A DNA stretch of 64,000 bases. Origin: G963556115 sp963666605. GTDB taxonomy: Bacteria; Planctomycetota; SZUA-567. Below are positions 53,927 to 63,361 of the stretch, in pieces. The stretch spans positions 992,001 through 1,056,000 of the forward strand of contig OZ223208.1 of assembly GCA_965140405.1 (NCBI GenBank), written 5' to 3'. The position numbers and the translations under genes were made by a program. The notes under the pieces are model-generated. The model ran no database searches, was not told where the DNA came from, and was given only the letters and a program-made list of their open reading frames with translations. Each line of letters opens with the position of its first letter. Position 1 is the stretch's first letter.

Positions 53927-54271
53927 ATGTCAAAGAAAAAAGCCCACGAAATCTACGCTACTGAACGACTAAATTGCGCCCAAAGTCTACTCAAAGGGCA
54001 TAAAGAAGCTTTTTCAGTAACTGATGAAAAAATAGATAAATTCCTTGCCTTTGGTAGTGGCAGAGCAGAAGAAAATATGTGCGGAGCTCTGTATGCTGCG
54101 CTGGAACTAGCCCCAACAAAAGAGACAAAAGACGCGCTCAAAGCTGCATTTATTGAACATACAGGATCTTCAAAATGCCGAGAAATCCGTAAAGCGGGGG
54201 AGACAAGTTGCGTTGATTGTGTTCGAATTGCTAGCGAACTACTTGAGAACACAATCCAAAGCACTTTTTAA
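53927..54271 (+). CDS. C_GCAxxG_C_C-family redox protein
   Basis: 114 residues. Family Cys in ERLNCAQSLL, EENMCGALYAAL (variant of the GCAxxG block), KCREIRK and SCVDCVRIASELL. These small proteins probably bind a metal or redox cofactor; exact role unknown. Monocistronic between two hairpins. Confidence 0.75.
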   Translation: MSKKKAHEIYATERLNCAQSLLKGHKEAFSVTDEKIDKFLAFGSGRAEENMCGALYAALELAPTKETKDALKAAFIEHTGSSKCREIRKAGETSCVDCVRIASELLENTIQSTF

Positions 54272-54369
54272 AGCATATTCACTCAAGCAGATTATTTTAA
54301 ACAATATTATACCTTAATATTTATAGGCTAAAGTTTAAAAAAATTGAAACAAGAGCTAAATACATAGTA

Positions 54370-54403
54370 AGTACTAGTTATAGCAATCGCTATAGCTAGT
54401 ACT
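54370..54403 (+). repeat. 15-bp inverted repeat before cvpA
   Basis: AGTACTAGTTATAGC (54370-54384) pairs with GCTATAGCTAGTACT (54389-54403) with one G-T pair and a 4-base loop. No T run follows, so a terminator is unlikely; it lies 28 bases before cvpA and may act on its leader. Confidence 0.5.
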
Positions 54404-54431
54404 CAAAAAATTAATCAATTAGGAAATACTG

Positions 54432-55082
54432 ATGCATTTACTTGATCTAGTCTTACTCGTAATCATTGCAGGATGGGCTATTGTAGGAGCGTTCGCTGGA
54501 ATAGTACCACAGCTTAACACATTACTCTCCATACTCATAGGAGCATTAGGTGCGTGGATATTCTACCCCATCATTTCCTACAAGATTGAAGGATTAATAG
54601 AGAGTCCAGAGATATCTGTCATCCTTGCGCCAATACTGCTATTTATTATTATAGGTTTAATCTCAAAGATATTAATAAACTTATTCTGTAAAGTCGTCTT
54701 TTCAGAAGAGACCTACAAGAGTGGCTGGATTTTGGGAGGCTCCTTTGGTATGCTAAAAGGAATTATTGTAGGCGGAATAATTGTCTACTTTTTAGGACAG
54801 TACGGCAAGCCAGAGCTTATGCAAGATTCTATAAGCTTCAAGCGATACTACAGTGCTAGTAAGTGGGTAGTAGACGCAAGTAATGAATATGGTATTAGCA
54901 ATAAATTTGCCGCAGCTGGCAACTATTTACAAGAAAAAATCCTTCCGCCAAAAGATAACCGGGAGGAATCTATTGAATCAGCAGCCACTGACTTTTATAA
55001 TAATAAACTAACTGGCTACTTTAAAAAAGATTTTTTTAAGAGCGCTAGCGAGTTCTTCTCTTCAAAAGATAGCGATGAATAA
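54432..55082 (+). CDS. cvpA-like: CvpA family membrane protein
   Basis: 216 residues. Four membrane helices (about 5-25, 28-50, 66-90, 101-120) with LLDLVLLVIIAGWAIVGAFAG and GGSFGMLKGIIVGG, as in CvpA/colicin V production proteins. The C-terminal third is soluble and charged. Linked in other bacteria to envelope stress, bile or purine regulons. AGGAAA precedes the start; metF follows. Confidence 0.75.
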   Translation: MHLLDLVLLVIIAGWAIVGAFAGIVPQLNTLLSILIGALGAWIFYPIISYKIEGLIESPEISVILAPILLFIIIGLISKILINLFCKVVFSEETYKSGWILGGSFGMLKGIIVGGIIVYFLGQYGKPELMQDSISFKRYYSASKWVVDASNEYGISNKFAAAGNYLQEKILPPKDNREESIESAATDFYNNKLTGYFKKDFFKSASEFFSSKDSDE

Positions 55083-55141
55083 GCCTCAAAAGCTTAGAGT
55101 ATATTTTTTATTAACAATTGACGATAAGGCAATATCAGCAA

Positions 55142-56035
55142 ATGATATATAACAAAATAAAAGAACGACTATATAATGGGAACAAGGTTTTTAGTTTTGA
55201 ATTCTTTCCACCACGTACTAAAAATGGAGAGAAATTACTAAAGAGTACTTTAGATCAGCTATCACAGATGCAACCAGATTTCGTATCTGTAACCTATGGT
55301 GCTGGAGGAAGTACCAGAGAGAAGACCGAAAAAATAGTACTAGAAATTTCAAATAAATACAATCTTGAAGTTATGCCACATTTAACATGTATGGGGCATA
55401 GCCATCAAGATATTAGGAATATGCTGAAAAAATACCAAGACAATGGCATAACAAATATCCTAGCGCTTCGCGGAGACCTTCCTAAAGAAGATTCTCCATG
55501 GCAATTAGTAGAAGGTGGACCTGAACATGCTATAGACATAGTAGAAATTGCCAGTGAATTTGAAAACCTTACTATTGGTGTTGCAGGATTTCCTGAAAAG
55601 CATCCAGAAGCAGAGAGCCTTGATAAAGATATCTCATATCTTAAAGCAAAAGTTGATGCTGGAGCTGACTTTGTTGTCTCACAGCTATTCTTTAAGAATG
55701 ACCTATACTTTGATTATGTTGCGAAAGCCCGTAGAGCAGGCGTAACTATTCCCATTCTTCCGGGCATAATGCCTGTTACAAAGTTGGAGCAACTTGAAAG
55801 ATTTAGAGAAATCTGTGGCTGCTATATTCCTCATGAACTAGAGGATTCGCTCCGCAAGGAAGAAGATCCAAAGTATATTGAAGAGATAGGGCTTGCGTAT
55901 TGTGCAGCGCAGTGTTCAGATCTTCTCAGCCGTGGCGCCCCTGGTATTCACCTCTATACCTTAAACCAGTCCCGCTCTTGTATTACAATCAGAGCAGCAC
56001 TTCAAGCTTTAGGATACTGGAGTGAGAACAGATAG
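55142..56035 (+). CDS. metF: 5,10-methylenetetrahydrofolate reductase
   Basis: 297 residues from ATG 55142; a TTG at 55118 would add eight residues and no better SD. TIM barrel with FSFEFFPPRT (about 16-25) supplying the catalytic Glu, VTYGAGGSTR and ILALRGDLP. Reduces methylene-THF to methyl-THF for methionine synthesis and corrinoid methyl transfer. Downstream of cvpA; may link to the methyl metabolism at 1-6600. Confidence 0.92.
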   Translation: MIYNKIKERLYNGNKVFSFEFFPPRTKNGEKLLKSTLDQLSQMQPDFVSVTYGAGGSTREKTEKIVLEISNKYNLEVMPHLTCMGHSHQDIRNMLKKYQDNGITNILALRGDLPKEDSPWQLVEGGPEHAIDIVEIASEFENLTIGVAGFPEKHPEAESLDKDISYLKAKVDAGADFVVSQLFFKNDLYFDYVAKARRAGVTIPILPGIMPVTKLEQLERFREICGCYIPHELEDSLRKEEDPKYIEEIGLAYCAAQCSDLLSRGAPGIHLYTLNQSRSCITIRAALQALGYWSENR

Positions 56036-56146
56036 TTCGATTTATTGCAACGAAAGGTGAGATTATTATTGCAAAGTTGCTAGTTTTGTTTTTAATATAT
56101 TATTGTAAATATTACAATTAATACCCTAAAGGATGGATGTTTTCAG

Positions 56147-56926
56147 ATGCTAGGATTTGTAGAAAAGACCGGTAACTTTATTATCACCTTTTTCCGAGAT
56201 ATTGGAAATATTGTCATACTGTTTTTTGCTGTACTCAGATCCATCAGAAGATCAAGACCTCCATTCAAGGAGCTGGTAAAGCAAGGGTATTTTATTGGAG
56301 TTGAGAGCACACCTGTCATACTTACAACCGGAGCTTTTGTCGGTATGGTACTTGCATATGAAGCATATGGACAGCTCTCCCGTCTAGGAGTCACTAGTTG
56401 GATCGGTCCTCTTGTCACCAATTCATTAGTTTTACAGCTCGGTCCGGTACTATCAGGAGTCATGCTTGCAGGACGAGTTGGCTCAGCAATGACCGCAGAA
56501 ATAGGAACAATGGCTGTTACTGAGCAGATAGATGCCCTGAGAACAATGGGAGTCGATCCAGTCAGCTACCTTATAGCACCAAGAGTACTGATGGCGACAA
56601 TTCTCTCTCCTATACTTACTGGATTTGCTATCGTAATAGGTGTTTTTGCTGGCTACAGCCTTTGTATATATGGTTTTGGAGTGAACGCCCACGACATGTG
56701 GGTTCATACAAAAGAATTTCTTGTGCCACTAGACTTTTTTCAAGGACTAAGCAAAGCCTCAGCTTTTGGTTGTGTAATGTCATTAATCTGCTGCTATAAA
56801 GGTATTACAACACGTGGAGGAGCAGAAGGAGTTGGTAAGTCAACAACATCTTCAAATGTGCAGACATGTATTGCCATTCTCATTCTTAACTTACTAATGA
56901 CAATGGTTATTTCACTATTCTATTAG
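56147..56926 (+). CDS. mlaE: MlaE-family lipid ABC transporter permease
   Basis: 259 residues. Five to six membrane helices; MlaE-family VILTTGAFVGMVLAYEAYGQ, AGRVGSAMTAEIGTM and EQIDALRTMGVDPVSYLI. Inner-membrane permease of the phospholipid/Mce transporter. First of a four-gene operon, 28 bases before the ATPase gene. Confidence 0.93.
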   Translation: MLGFVEKTGNFIITFFRDIGNIVILFFAVLRSIRRSRPPFKELVKQGYFIGVESTPVILTTGAFVGMVLAYEAYGQLSRLGVTSWIGPLVTNSLVLQLGPVLSGVMLAGRVGSAMTAEIGTMAVTEQIDALRTMGVDPVSYLIAPRVLMATILSPILTGFAIVIGVFAGYSLCIYGFGVNAHDMWVHTKEFLVPLDFFQGLSKASAFGCVMSLICCYKGITTRGGAEGVGKSTTSSNVQTCIAILILNLLMTMVISLFY

Positions 56927-56954
56927 CCCAACGAGGTAGCAGGAACCTTATATT

Positions 56955-57782
56955 ATGGACAATATTGCAGACGACTTCTTGGTTATCAAAGATGCATACA
57001 AAGCATTTGGCAACCTCAAGGTACTAAATGGTATTAGCATAAATATTAAGCGCGGCGAAACCTTGAGCATTATTGGCCAATCTGGTGTTGGAAAGAGCGT
57101 AACACTACGACTCATGGTTGGTCTTATAAAACCAGACAGTGGAAGTTGCCATTTCTGCGGCGATGATATTAGCAAAATGTCTGAGTTAGAGATAAATGAA
57201 ATGCGCAAGAAATTTTCAATGTTATTTCAAAGCGGAGCATTATTTGATAGCATGACTATTGGACAGAATATAGCATTTCCAGCAATACTTAGGGGCATCA
57301 AAGATCACTCAAAACTTATCCACATCATTGAAGAAAAACTTTATCAAGTAGGACTTGGAAAAAACATGTTCCCTGATATGCCATCCAAGATGCCATCAAT
57401 GGTATCTGGTGGTCAAAGAAAACGCATAGCACTCGCTAGAGCACTTGCCGAAGATCCAGAGGTCATTCTATACGATGAGCCAACAACCGGTCTGGATCCC
57501 ATAATGAGTGACGCTGTATCTGATCTTATTATATCTACCCGCAACCAACTAAAAAGTAAAAACCTAACAAGTATCATTGTTACCCATGATATGCATGTAG
57601 CCTTCAAAACCTCTGATAGAATAATAATGCTCAATGCTGGAAAGATCGTAGGAGAGGGAACGCCTGAATACTTTATGGATATCGAGAAACGGGTGGATAT
57701 ATCAAATATGACAGAACATGAACTTATGATCAGGCAGTTTGTCAAAGGCGAGGCAGACGGTCCTATCCAAGCAGTACAGTAA
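56955..57782 (+). CDS. mlaF: MlaF-family lipid ABC transporter ATPase
   Basis: 275 residues. Walker A IGQSGVGKSVTLR, signature VSGGQRKR, Walker B LYDEPTTGLDP and H-loop VTHD. Contains the family FQSGALFDSMT loop. Powers the MlaE permease. Middle of the operon. Confidence 0.94.
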   Translation: MDNIADDFLVIKDAYKAFGNLKVLNGISINIKRGETLSIIGQSGVGKSVTLRLMVGLIKPDSGSCHFCGDDISKMSELEINEMRKKFSMLFQSGALFDSMTIGQNIAFPAILRGIKDHSKLIHIIEEKLYQVGLGKNMFPDMPSKMPSMVSGGQRKRIALARALAEDPEVILYDEPTTGLDPIMSDAVSDLIISTRNQLKSKNLTSIIVTHDMHVAFKTSDRIIMLNAGKIVGEGTPEYFMDIEKRVDISNMTEHELMIRQFVKGEADGPIQAVQ

Positions 57783-57830
57783 CAACTATAATATATTAAT
57801 ATTTACCATATACTAAGTAGGAGTAGGATA

Positions 57831-59051
57831 GTGGAAAAAGAATCGAGCAAACTAGCGCTTATATTAGGAACATTTGTCTTCCTCGGTATTATCATTGTTA
57901 TGGGTATGATTGTATTCATGACAGGTGGAGCTTCGTTTCTTGATAACACCTACAAAGTAATTGTTCATATTGACAATATTGGCGACCTCAAGACAGGTGC
58001 ACCAGTCAAAATAGGCGGTGTGAAGATTGGTAAGGTTGAAGGCATCTCAATTGCAAAAAATAGTATTGAGGTAATTGCAGGTATCTTCACAAATTACGAT
58101 ATCCGTACAGATTCAGAGGCTTCTATAGCAACGGCAGGTCTAGTTGGAGATTCTTTCTTGGAACTAACAAGAGGTAAATCAAAAACAAATATTAGAAAAT
58201 CCCTTACAGTTGCAAATGCTCAAGAAATCAAAGGATCCACCCAAGCAGGCATGGCAGAGCTCCTCGGTCAAGTACAGAGCATTGGTTCCGAAGTTGAATC
58301 TTTGGTAAAAAACATCAATAAAGTCATAGGTGACTCAGGATTTCAAACCAACGTAGAAGAGACTATGTCAAATGTCAATAAAGCAACTCACCAAGCTGAG
58401 CTCTTATTAGAATCTCTGCGAGGAGAACTTAAATCTGTAGGGGAGGCTGTTGACAATGTGGTCAAGATTACATCTTCTGCTGGTGACACAATAAAGACTA
58501 TCGATAACTTTGTTGACAAGACTATAGGGCAGCCGGAGAAGATAGAGAATATAAATAAGACGATTGATAGCATAAGTGAACTGACAGCTTCACTTGCAGC
58601 AAATAAAGATCTCATTACTACCACAATTACAAATATTAGTGATACGACTGGTAATTTAGCAAATATTACAAATAGTATCAATCCAAATGAAGGGATTCTC
58701 AGGCTTCTCAGTGACGAACAAGCTGGTAATGATATAATGGATACACTTAAGCAAGTTCAAAGAGCAGCCAAGTCTCTTGCAACTATAGGACTGACAGATC
58801 TTCTAGCAGACAAATTAGCTGCCGACAAGATATTTGAGATATGGCAAAAAGAGCATAAATTCTCTGATGCAAATGAGATGTCAATAAAGTGGAAGGAGTG
58901 GATGGCTTACCAGAAACGTGTTAATGCAAGTATCATGAGCCAAAGCGGTACTACCTCTCAAACAACAGTTGTTCGCCGCAGACGAGGGTTTCCACTAAAG
59001 AGTAATACAACAGCAGCAAATACTATGTTACCTGCATATGGAGGCAACTAG
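57831..59051 (+). CDS. mlaD-like: MCE-family (MlaD-like) protein 1
   Basis: 406 residues. One N-terminal membrane helix (about 9-33), then an MCE domain (about 42-125; YKVIVHIDNIGDLKTGAPV and VGDSFLELT), then a long helical coiled-coil tail (about 150-320). GTG start with AGTAGGAGTAGGATA ahead. It would form the ring or needle that carries lipid through the periplasm. Longer than E. coli MlaD. Confidence 0.87.
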   Translation: MEKESSKLALILGTFVFLGIIIVMGMIVFMTGGASFLDNTYKVIVHIDNIGDLKTGAPVKIGGVKIGKVEGISIAKNSIEVIAGIFTNYDIRTDSEASIATAGLVGDSFLELTRGKSKTNIRKSLTVANAQEIKGSTQAGMAELLGQVQSIGSEVESLVKNINKVIGDSGFQTNVEETMSNVNKATHQAELLLESLRGELKSVGEAVDNVVKITSSAGDTIKTIDNFVDKTIGQPEKIENINKTIDSISELTASLAANKDLITTTITNISDTTGNLANITNSINPNEGILRLLSDEQAGNDIMDTLKQVQRAAKSLATIGLTDLLADKLAADKIFEIWQKEHKFSDANEMSIKWKEWMAYQKRVNASIMSQSGTTSQTTVVRRRRGFPLKSNTTAANTMLPAYGGN

Positions 59052-59053
59052 AA

Positions 59054-60208
59054 ATGCCAAGCGGTGCAAGCAATAATCCAGATAGACAACTCAGTCTAAT
59101 CATAGGAACTATCGCCATAGTGATATTTGCACTGCTAGCTATTGCCCTCTCTCTTAGTACTAGGCAAGACCTTCTAGATACTCGAGAAGACTACTACGTT
59201 GTTTCATACTACACCAATATTGGACTTCTTCAAAAAGGAGCTCCAGTCAAATACGGTGGCGTACAGATAGGTCGTGTCACTAGTGTAGACCTTATGAAGG
59301 ATCAAAGAATCAGGGTAGAGAGCGACATTACAATGCCAAACCCTATACCAACAAATAGCATGTTATCAGTAGCAGCAACTACTGTTAGTGGCGATACATT
59401 CCTCAACCTAATCCTTGGTGACTCCTCGACCAACCTTGTACATGCAGACACCCCTGATGACGCGCCAGTAGTCAAAGGTTTAAACTTTATCGACATCAGT
59501 AGCCTCGGCTCCATATTTACAGATATGAAAGACATTACAACAACGCTATACTCTAATATATCAAGACTCTTCAGCAAAGACTCATTTACACTTACTCAAG
59601 CCAAAGAAGCCTTTAATATGGTTCCTACCCTCCGCAAAAGTTTTGCAGAGTTGAATAAAGAAATAGATAATATTAAACCAAAGATAACAGAGGTAACAGC
59701 TCAAATCCTGAAGATTAAGAAAGAAACAGAATGCTGCACAAAAGAACTGTTCTCCATACTACCTCTAGAAAAAATTAAATCAGATATAGCAACCATTGGA
59801 AAATCTTTCAACCAAATTAATGATGTTATCAGTGCTGTCACCAAGAGCGAATCATTTTCAAAGGTAAAGGATGACCTCTCAACTATCAACACCTGGGCTG
59901 ACTCTCTAAAGATTGCCGACAATAGTATTATCGGTATACTCTTAAGTGATGATTGTGGTGGAGCCAAACAAACTATAAAGCTGGTAGGTGAATCAGTAAA
60001 GACCGCCGAAGATTTTTCATTATTCAAAAAGCTAGGCTTCTATCTCGATGGACGAGAACTCCTAGCAAATTTTGAAGAAAGAACACACGCTGAGTACTTA
60101 CCAGCTTCATCATATATGTATAGGTGGTCTATATTTTCATTTGAGAGGTATCTACATGATTGCGACCTTCCATCAGGAGCAAAGTGTTGCCCTCCAAATT
60201 TAAGATAG
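59054..60208 (+). CDS. MCE-family (MlaD-like) protein 2
   Basis: 384 residues. Membrane helix (about 14-34), MCE domain (about 46-130; YYVVSYYTNIGLLQKGAPV and SGDTFLNLIL) and helical tail with a Cys pair (ETECCTKE). Starts three bases after copy 1 and is clearly its paralog. Cys near the C-terminus (DCDLPSGAKCC). Two tandem MCE proteins suggest a heteromeric ring. Confidence 0.85.
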   Translation: MPSGASNNPDRQLSLIIGTIAIVIFALLAIALSLSTRQDLLDTREDYYVVSYYTNIGLLQKGAPVKYGGVQIGRVTSVDLMKDQRIRVESDITMPNPIPTNSMLSVAATTVSGDTFLNLILGDSSTNLVHADTPDDAPVVKGLNFIDISSLGSIFTDMKDITTTLYSNISRLFSKDSFTLTQAKEAFNMVPTLRKSFAELNKEIDNIKPKITEVTAQILKIKKETECCTKELFSILPLEKIKSDIATIGKSFNQINDVISAVTKSESFSKVKDDLSTINTWADSLKIADNSIIGILLSDDCGGAKQTIKLVGESVKTAEDFSLFKKLGFYLDGRELLANFEERTHAEYLPASSYMYRWSIFSFERYLHDCDLPSGAKCCPPNLR

Positions 60209-60252
60209 CCTATAATAACCATCATAAAACCCTAATAGAAAATGAGTACCCT

Positions 60253-61257
60253 ATGAACACGATAAAATATCTCTTTTTCCTACTATCAACAGTAATACTC
60301 TTTGGGTGTAGCACAAGTGAGAGTATTGATACTACACCTATCAAAAACTCTATAATGTCTATGAAAGAGTTTAGTAGAAATAACGACCTAACTGTTGTGA
60401 ATGCTTCTGGAGGGTACTTATTCACTAAAACTGGTGTCAGACTACATATCTATCCTCATGTAAAATACCTCAGATATAATGGACAGACTATAGAAATTCC
60501 AGATGCACCTTTTGTGGCAGATGGTGAGTTATTCTTACCATTAACCCTGATTGCCAGTCTTCCTGAATCTTTTATAGCGAAGAAGACACTTATGAGTGAT
60601 ACATTTATCATTATCGATGCAGGACATGGTGGAGAAGATACAGGAGCAATCTCCGGTACAGTTTTAGAGAAGGATATAGCTTTAGACATATCAAGGCGAC
60701 TCCAACGAAATCTTGGAGCAGCCGGTATTGCGTCAAAGCTCACGCGTGAAGGTGATTACTTTATCACTCTTGATGAGCGAAGTAGAATTGCCAACAGGCA
60801 TCCAGGCGCAATCTTTATCTCTATACATGTAAATGCCGAAACTTCTGGGAGTGCAGAGGGAATTGAGACATACTTCTTAAGCTCTAAAATTTCTGATAAC
60901 CAAAGGGCGGAGTGGGCTGCTACTGAGTATGATTTCAACACAGCTAATGGAGCACTTGACCCTCAGACAGAAATAAGGGCAGCTCGTAAAATTAGTAAAG
61001 ATATTCGTAATCGTAGCAAGATACTCGCAGAGTCTGTACAGAGCAGTCTTATTAATAATATAAAAGAGGAAGATAGAGGTGTAAAGCAGGCTAATTTTTC
61101 AGTTCTTAGAGAGAGTTTCTTCGGGCCAGCAATACTAATTGAGACTGGGTTTATTTCGCATGATTTCACTAAAAAGAAGCTTATTCAACCTGAATATAGA
61201 CAAAAGATCGCAGATAGTATTTCAGCTGGTATAATTAATTTCACTTCAAAACAATAA
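60253..61257 (+). CDS. N-acetylmuramoyl-L-alanine amidase, lipoprotein
   Basis: 334 residues from ATG 60253. Lipobox ILFGC (Cys at about 18), a small N-terminal domain, then Amidase_3 (about 115-330) with IIDAGHGGEDTGAISG (Zn His), ISIHVNAE and the catalytic Glu in ILIETGFISH. Cuts the peptide from MurNAc in peptidoglycan; the lipid anchor places it at the outer membrane. 44 bases after the second MCE gene; possibly same operon. Confidence 0.88.
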   Translation: MNTIKYLFFLLSTVILFGCSTSESIDTTPIKNSIMSMKEFSRNNDLTVVNASGGYLFTKTGVRLHIYPHVKYLRYNGQTIEIPDAPFVADGELFLPLTLIASLPESFIAKKTLMSDTFIIIDAGHGGEDTGAISGTVLEKDIALDISRRLQRNLGAAGIASKLTREGDYFITLDERSRIANRHPGAIFISIHVNAETSGSAEGIETYFLSSKISDNQRAEWAATEYDFNTANGALDPQTEIRAARKISKDIRNRSKILAESVQSSLINNIKEEDRGVKQANFSVLRESFFGPAILIETGFISHDFTKKKLIQPEYRQKIADSISAGIINFTSKQ

Positions 61258-61318
61258 TTAATTTGCCCAAATATCACTTTAACGACCTTTGATTATGGCT
61301 GACATTACTACTAATTAT

Positions 61319-61603
61319 CTACTTATCGTCAGTTATAATCTTTGACATATTCATCATTTCAAAGATTTTGAGATTCTTTTCACAGGCATTGACCACTGAC
61401 ATTTTTTTACCGTGTTCATTCAAGTTCTGATAGGTAGATAATATAGCACTAATACCTATTGAGCCAATAATACCGATTCCCTCAAGATCAACTGTTAGCT
61501 CACCATCGACCTCTGTCTCAAGTTTCAGCAAGTCATTCCTAAATTTTTCCGCATTTTTACCAGTGATTTCAGGATACTTTGTATTGACTTTAAATATTTC
61601 CAT
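61319..61603 (-). CDS. STAS-domain anti-sigma-factor antagonist
   Basis: 94 residues. STAS fold with the phospho-Ser region GIGIIGSIGISAILSTYQ (about 42-59) and LTVDLEGI. SpoIIAA-type proteins are switched by serine kinases. Convergent with the amidase gene; downstream of a GGDEF gene on the same strand. Partner kinase unknown. Confidence 0.8.
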   Translation of the reverse strand: MEIFKVNTKYPEITGKNAEKFRNDLLKLETEVDGELTVDLEGIGIIGSIGISAILSTYQNLNEHGKKMSVVNACEKNLKIFEMMNMSKIITDDK

Positions 61604-61699
61604 CCCTAAATTCCTTTTATAATGTGATTTTCATATTTTAGTAATTTTTTCTCGATTGTCAATATGTTACATTTATCACATAAGGACTGAGGATGATAC

Positions 61700-63268
61700 T
61701 TATGCAGCTCCTTCTATTAAAGTGAGCCTTCCACTTACTACAACCCTATTTCTACCATTATTCTTAGCAAGATAAAGTGCTTTATCTGCTTCATCCACCA
61801 GTTCATTAGGAGAAATCATCTCACGGCCGAATCCAGCCACTCCAAAACTAGCAGTAATTCCAAACTTTCCACCTTCAGAGGTAATAAAGACTTCATCTTC
61901 TATAGAGATACGTATTCTCTCAGCTAACGCTTCAGCTCCAACAATACTCGTACTAGGCATAAGTATCGCAAGTTCCTCGCCACCATACCTGCATACGATA
62001 TCAGATTCTCTGGCAGAGCTAGAGACTATTTCAGCAACTCTCTTAAGTACTTCATCCCCCATCAAGTGCCCCCAAGTATCATTTACCTTCTTGAAGTAAT
62101 CAATATCAATAAGAGCAAATGACAATCTATCCTCACCAAGTAATACACTCTCATAATCCTTCTGAAGAGCCTCTATAAGGTATCTCTTATTATAAAGATT
62201 TGTCAACCCATCCTTGATAGCTAATTCATAGATACTTTGACTGTATAACGCCTTGCTTATATGCGCAGAAACCGTGCTAAGTATGGATTTTTGACGTTCT
62301 ACGAAATCTAGTGAATTACCCGAAAAACCTAATTTTACTACACCAAGTATATCTTCATCAGAGACTAGTTGAACCATAAGGTACTTCATTTGCTGGGTAG
62401 CGCATGAGAGCACAGGTTGTTTATAATACATTGCTTCTTCAATATTTTCAAATTCAATATATACAGAAGATAAAGCATTCTGAACAATCCCTTCAACAAG
62501 CTCTTTGAAAGTATGGCTCTTCTCACTGCACTCAAAGAGTGTCACCCGCAATCCTCCAAGAGAAATTTCTTTATAGATCAGTCCACCATTAATTGTTATA
62601 TTCCCATCAACATATTCAAGAACAAGGTTCTGAGCATCAAAAAGTTCAGGATCCATAATATTAGACTTATTAAGATTCTGAACAACCTGCTTCAAGTTAT
62701 TACCAGAGAAACTAAGGCAGAGTTCAGAGAATTCTGAGAGTTGGTAGTACGTATGAGGTAGAATTATACCGTCAGAGTTTGTAAATATGGTCAACTCTCT
62801 TGCGGTATTATCTCTTCTGAGCAATCTTGCCACACTTCCCATAAAACAGCCAAATGATTTGCTACTAGCTGCGGCACTGGCAATGTCTGAGTGGGTAACC
62901 AGATCATTAATTTTCTGCTCTAGTGCAGTTTTTTCATTTAATAGAGATACATTATTCTGTTTAATCGTTCGTGATAATCGGTGCATCATCTCATGTTTAA
63001 TGAGCATTCCAGCAATAAATAAAGCTGCTAATAATGAGATAAATGCCACGCACAGAGAAGCTCCTTGAGGTAGAGAGAACAATACCAGCTCAAACGAGAG
63101 TGTTAAAAGTAGCAATGATATTGTCAATCCCAAACCCAGAAAAACAATACTAAGATAACTCCTAACATTTACTACTTTTTTCGAAATTCCAGTATTGCAG
63201 AGAGTTCCATCTACTACATCCTTGAGTCCAGTGATACCTGAAATAGCAGCATTTATGTATTGATACAT
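61700..63268 (-). CDS. Membrane GAF-like/GGDEF diguanylate cyclase
   Basis: 522 residues from ATG 63268, because GGTGG lies just upstream and the earlier 29 residues look non-coding. Two membrane helices (about 40-95), a coiled coil, an about 200-residue GAF-like region (poorly conserved; LVSDEDILGVVKLGFSGN), and a C-terminal GGDEF with CRYGGEELAIL as active loop, NDTWGHLMGDEVL and FGVAGFGREM. It should make cyclic di-GMP. Follows the sensor kinase gene on the same strand. Confidence 0.85.
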   Translation of the reverse strand: MYQYINAAISGITGLKDVVDGTLCNTGISKKVVNVRSYLSIVFLGLGLTISLLLLTLSFELVLFSLPQGASLCVAFISLLAALFIAGMLIKHEMMHRLSRTIKQNNVSLLNEKTALEQKINDLVTHSDIASAAASSKSFGCFMGSVARLLRRDNTARELTIFTNSDGIILPHTYYQLSEFSELCLSFSGNNLKQVVQNLNKSNIMDPELFDAQNLVLEYVDGNITINGGLIYKEISLGGLRVTLFECSEKSHTFKELVEGIVQNALSSVYIEFENIEEAMYYKQPVLSCATQQMKYLMVQLVSDEDILGVVKLGFSGNSLDFVERQKSILSTVSAHISKALYSQSIYELAIKDGLTNLYNKRYLIEALQKDYESVLLGEDRLSFALIDIDYFKKVNDTWGHLMGDEVLKRVAEIVSSSARESDIVCRYGGEELAILMPSTSIVGAEALAERIRISIEDEVFITSEGGKFGITASFGVAGFGREMISPNELVDEADKALYLAKNNGRNRVVVSGRLTLIEGAA

Positions 63269-63361
63269 ATTTCCACCTATATTCCGAATAAATAATAAGA
63301 GAACCCAAACTCTAGGCTCTCTTACAATATCGTCATATATATGGATAAAATCCACAAATAA

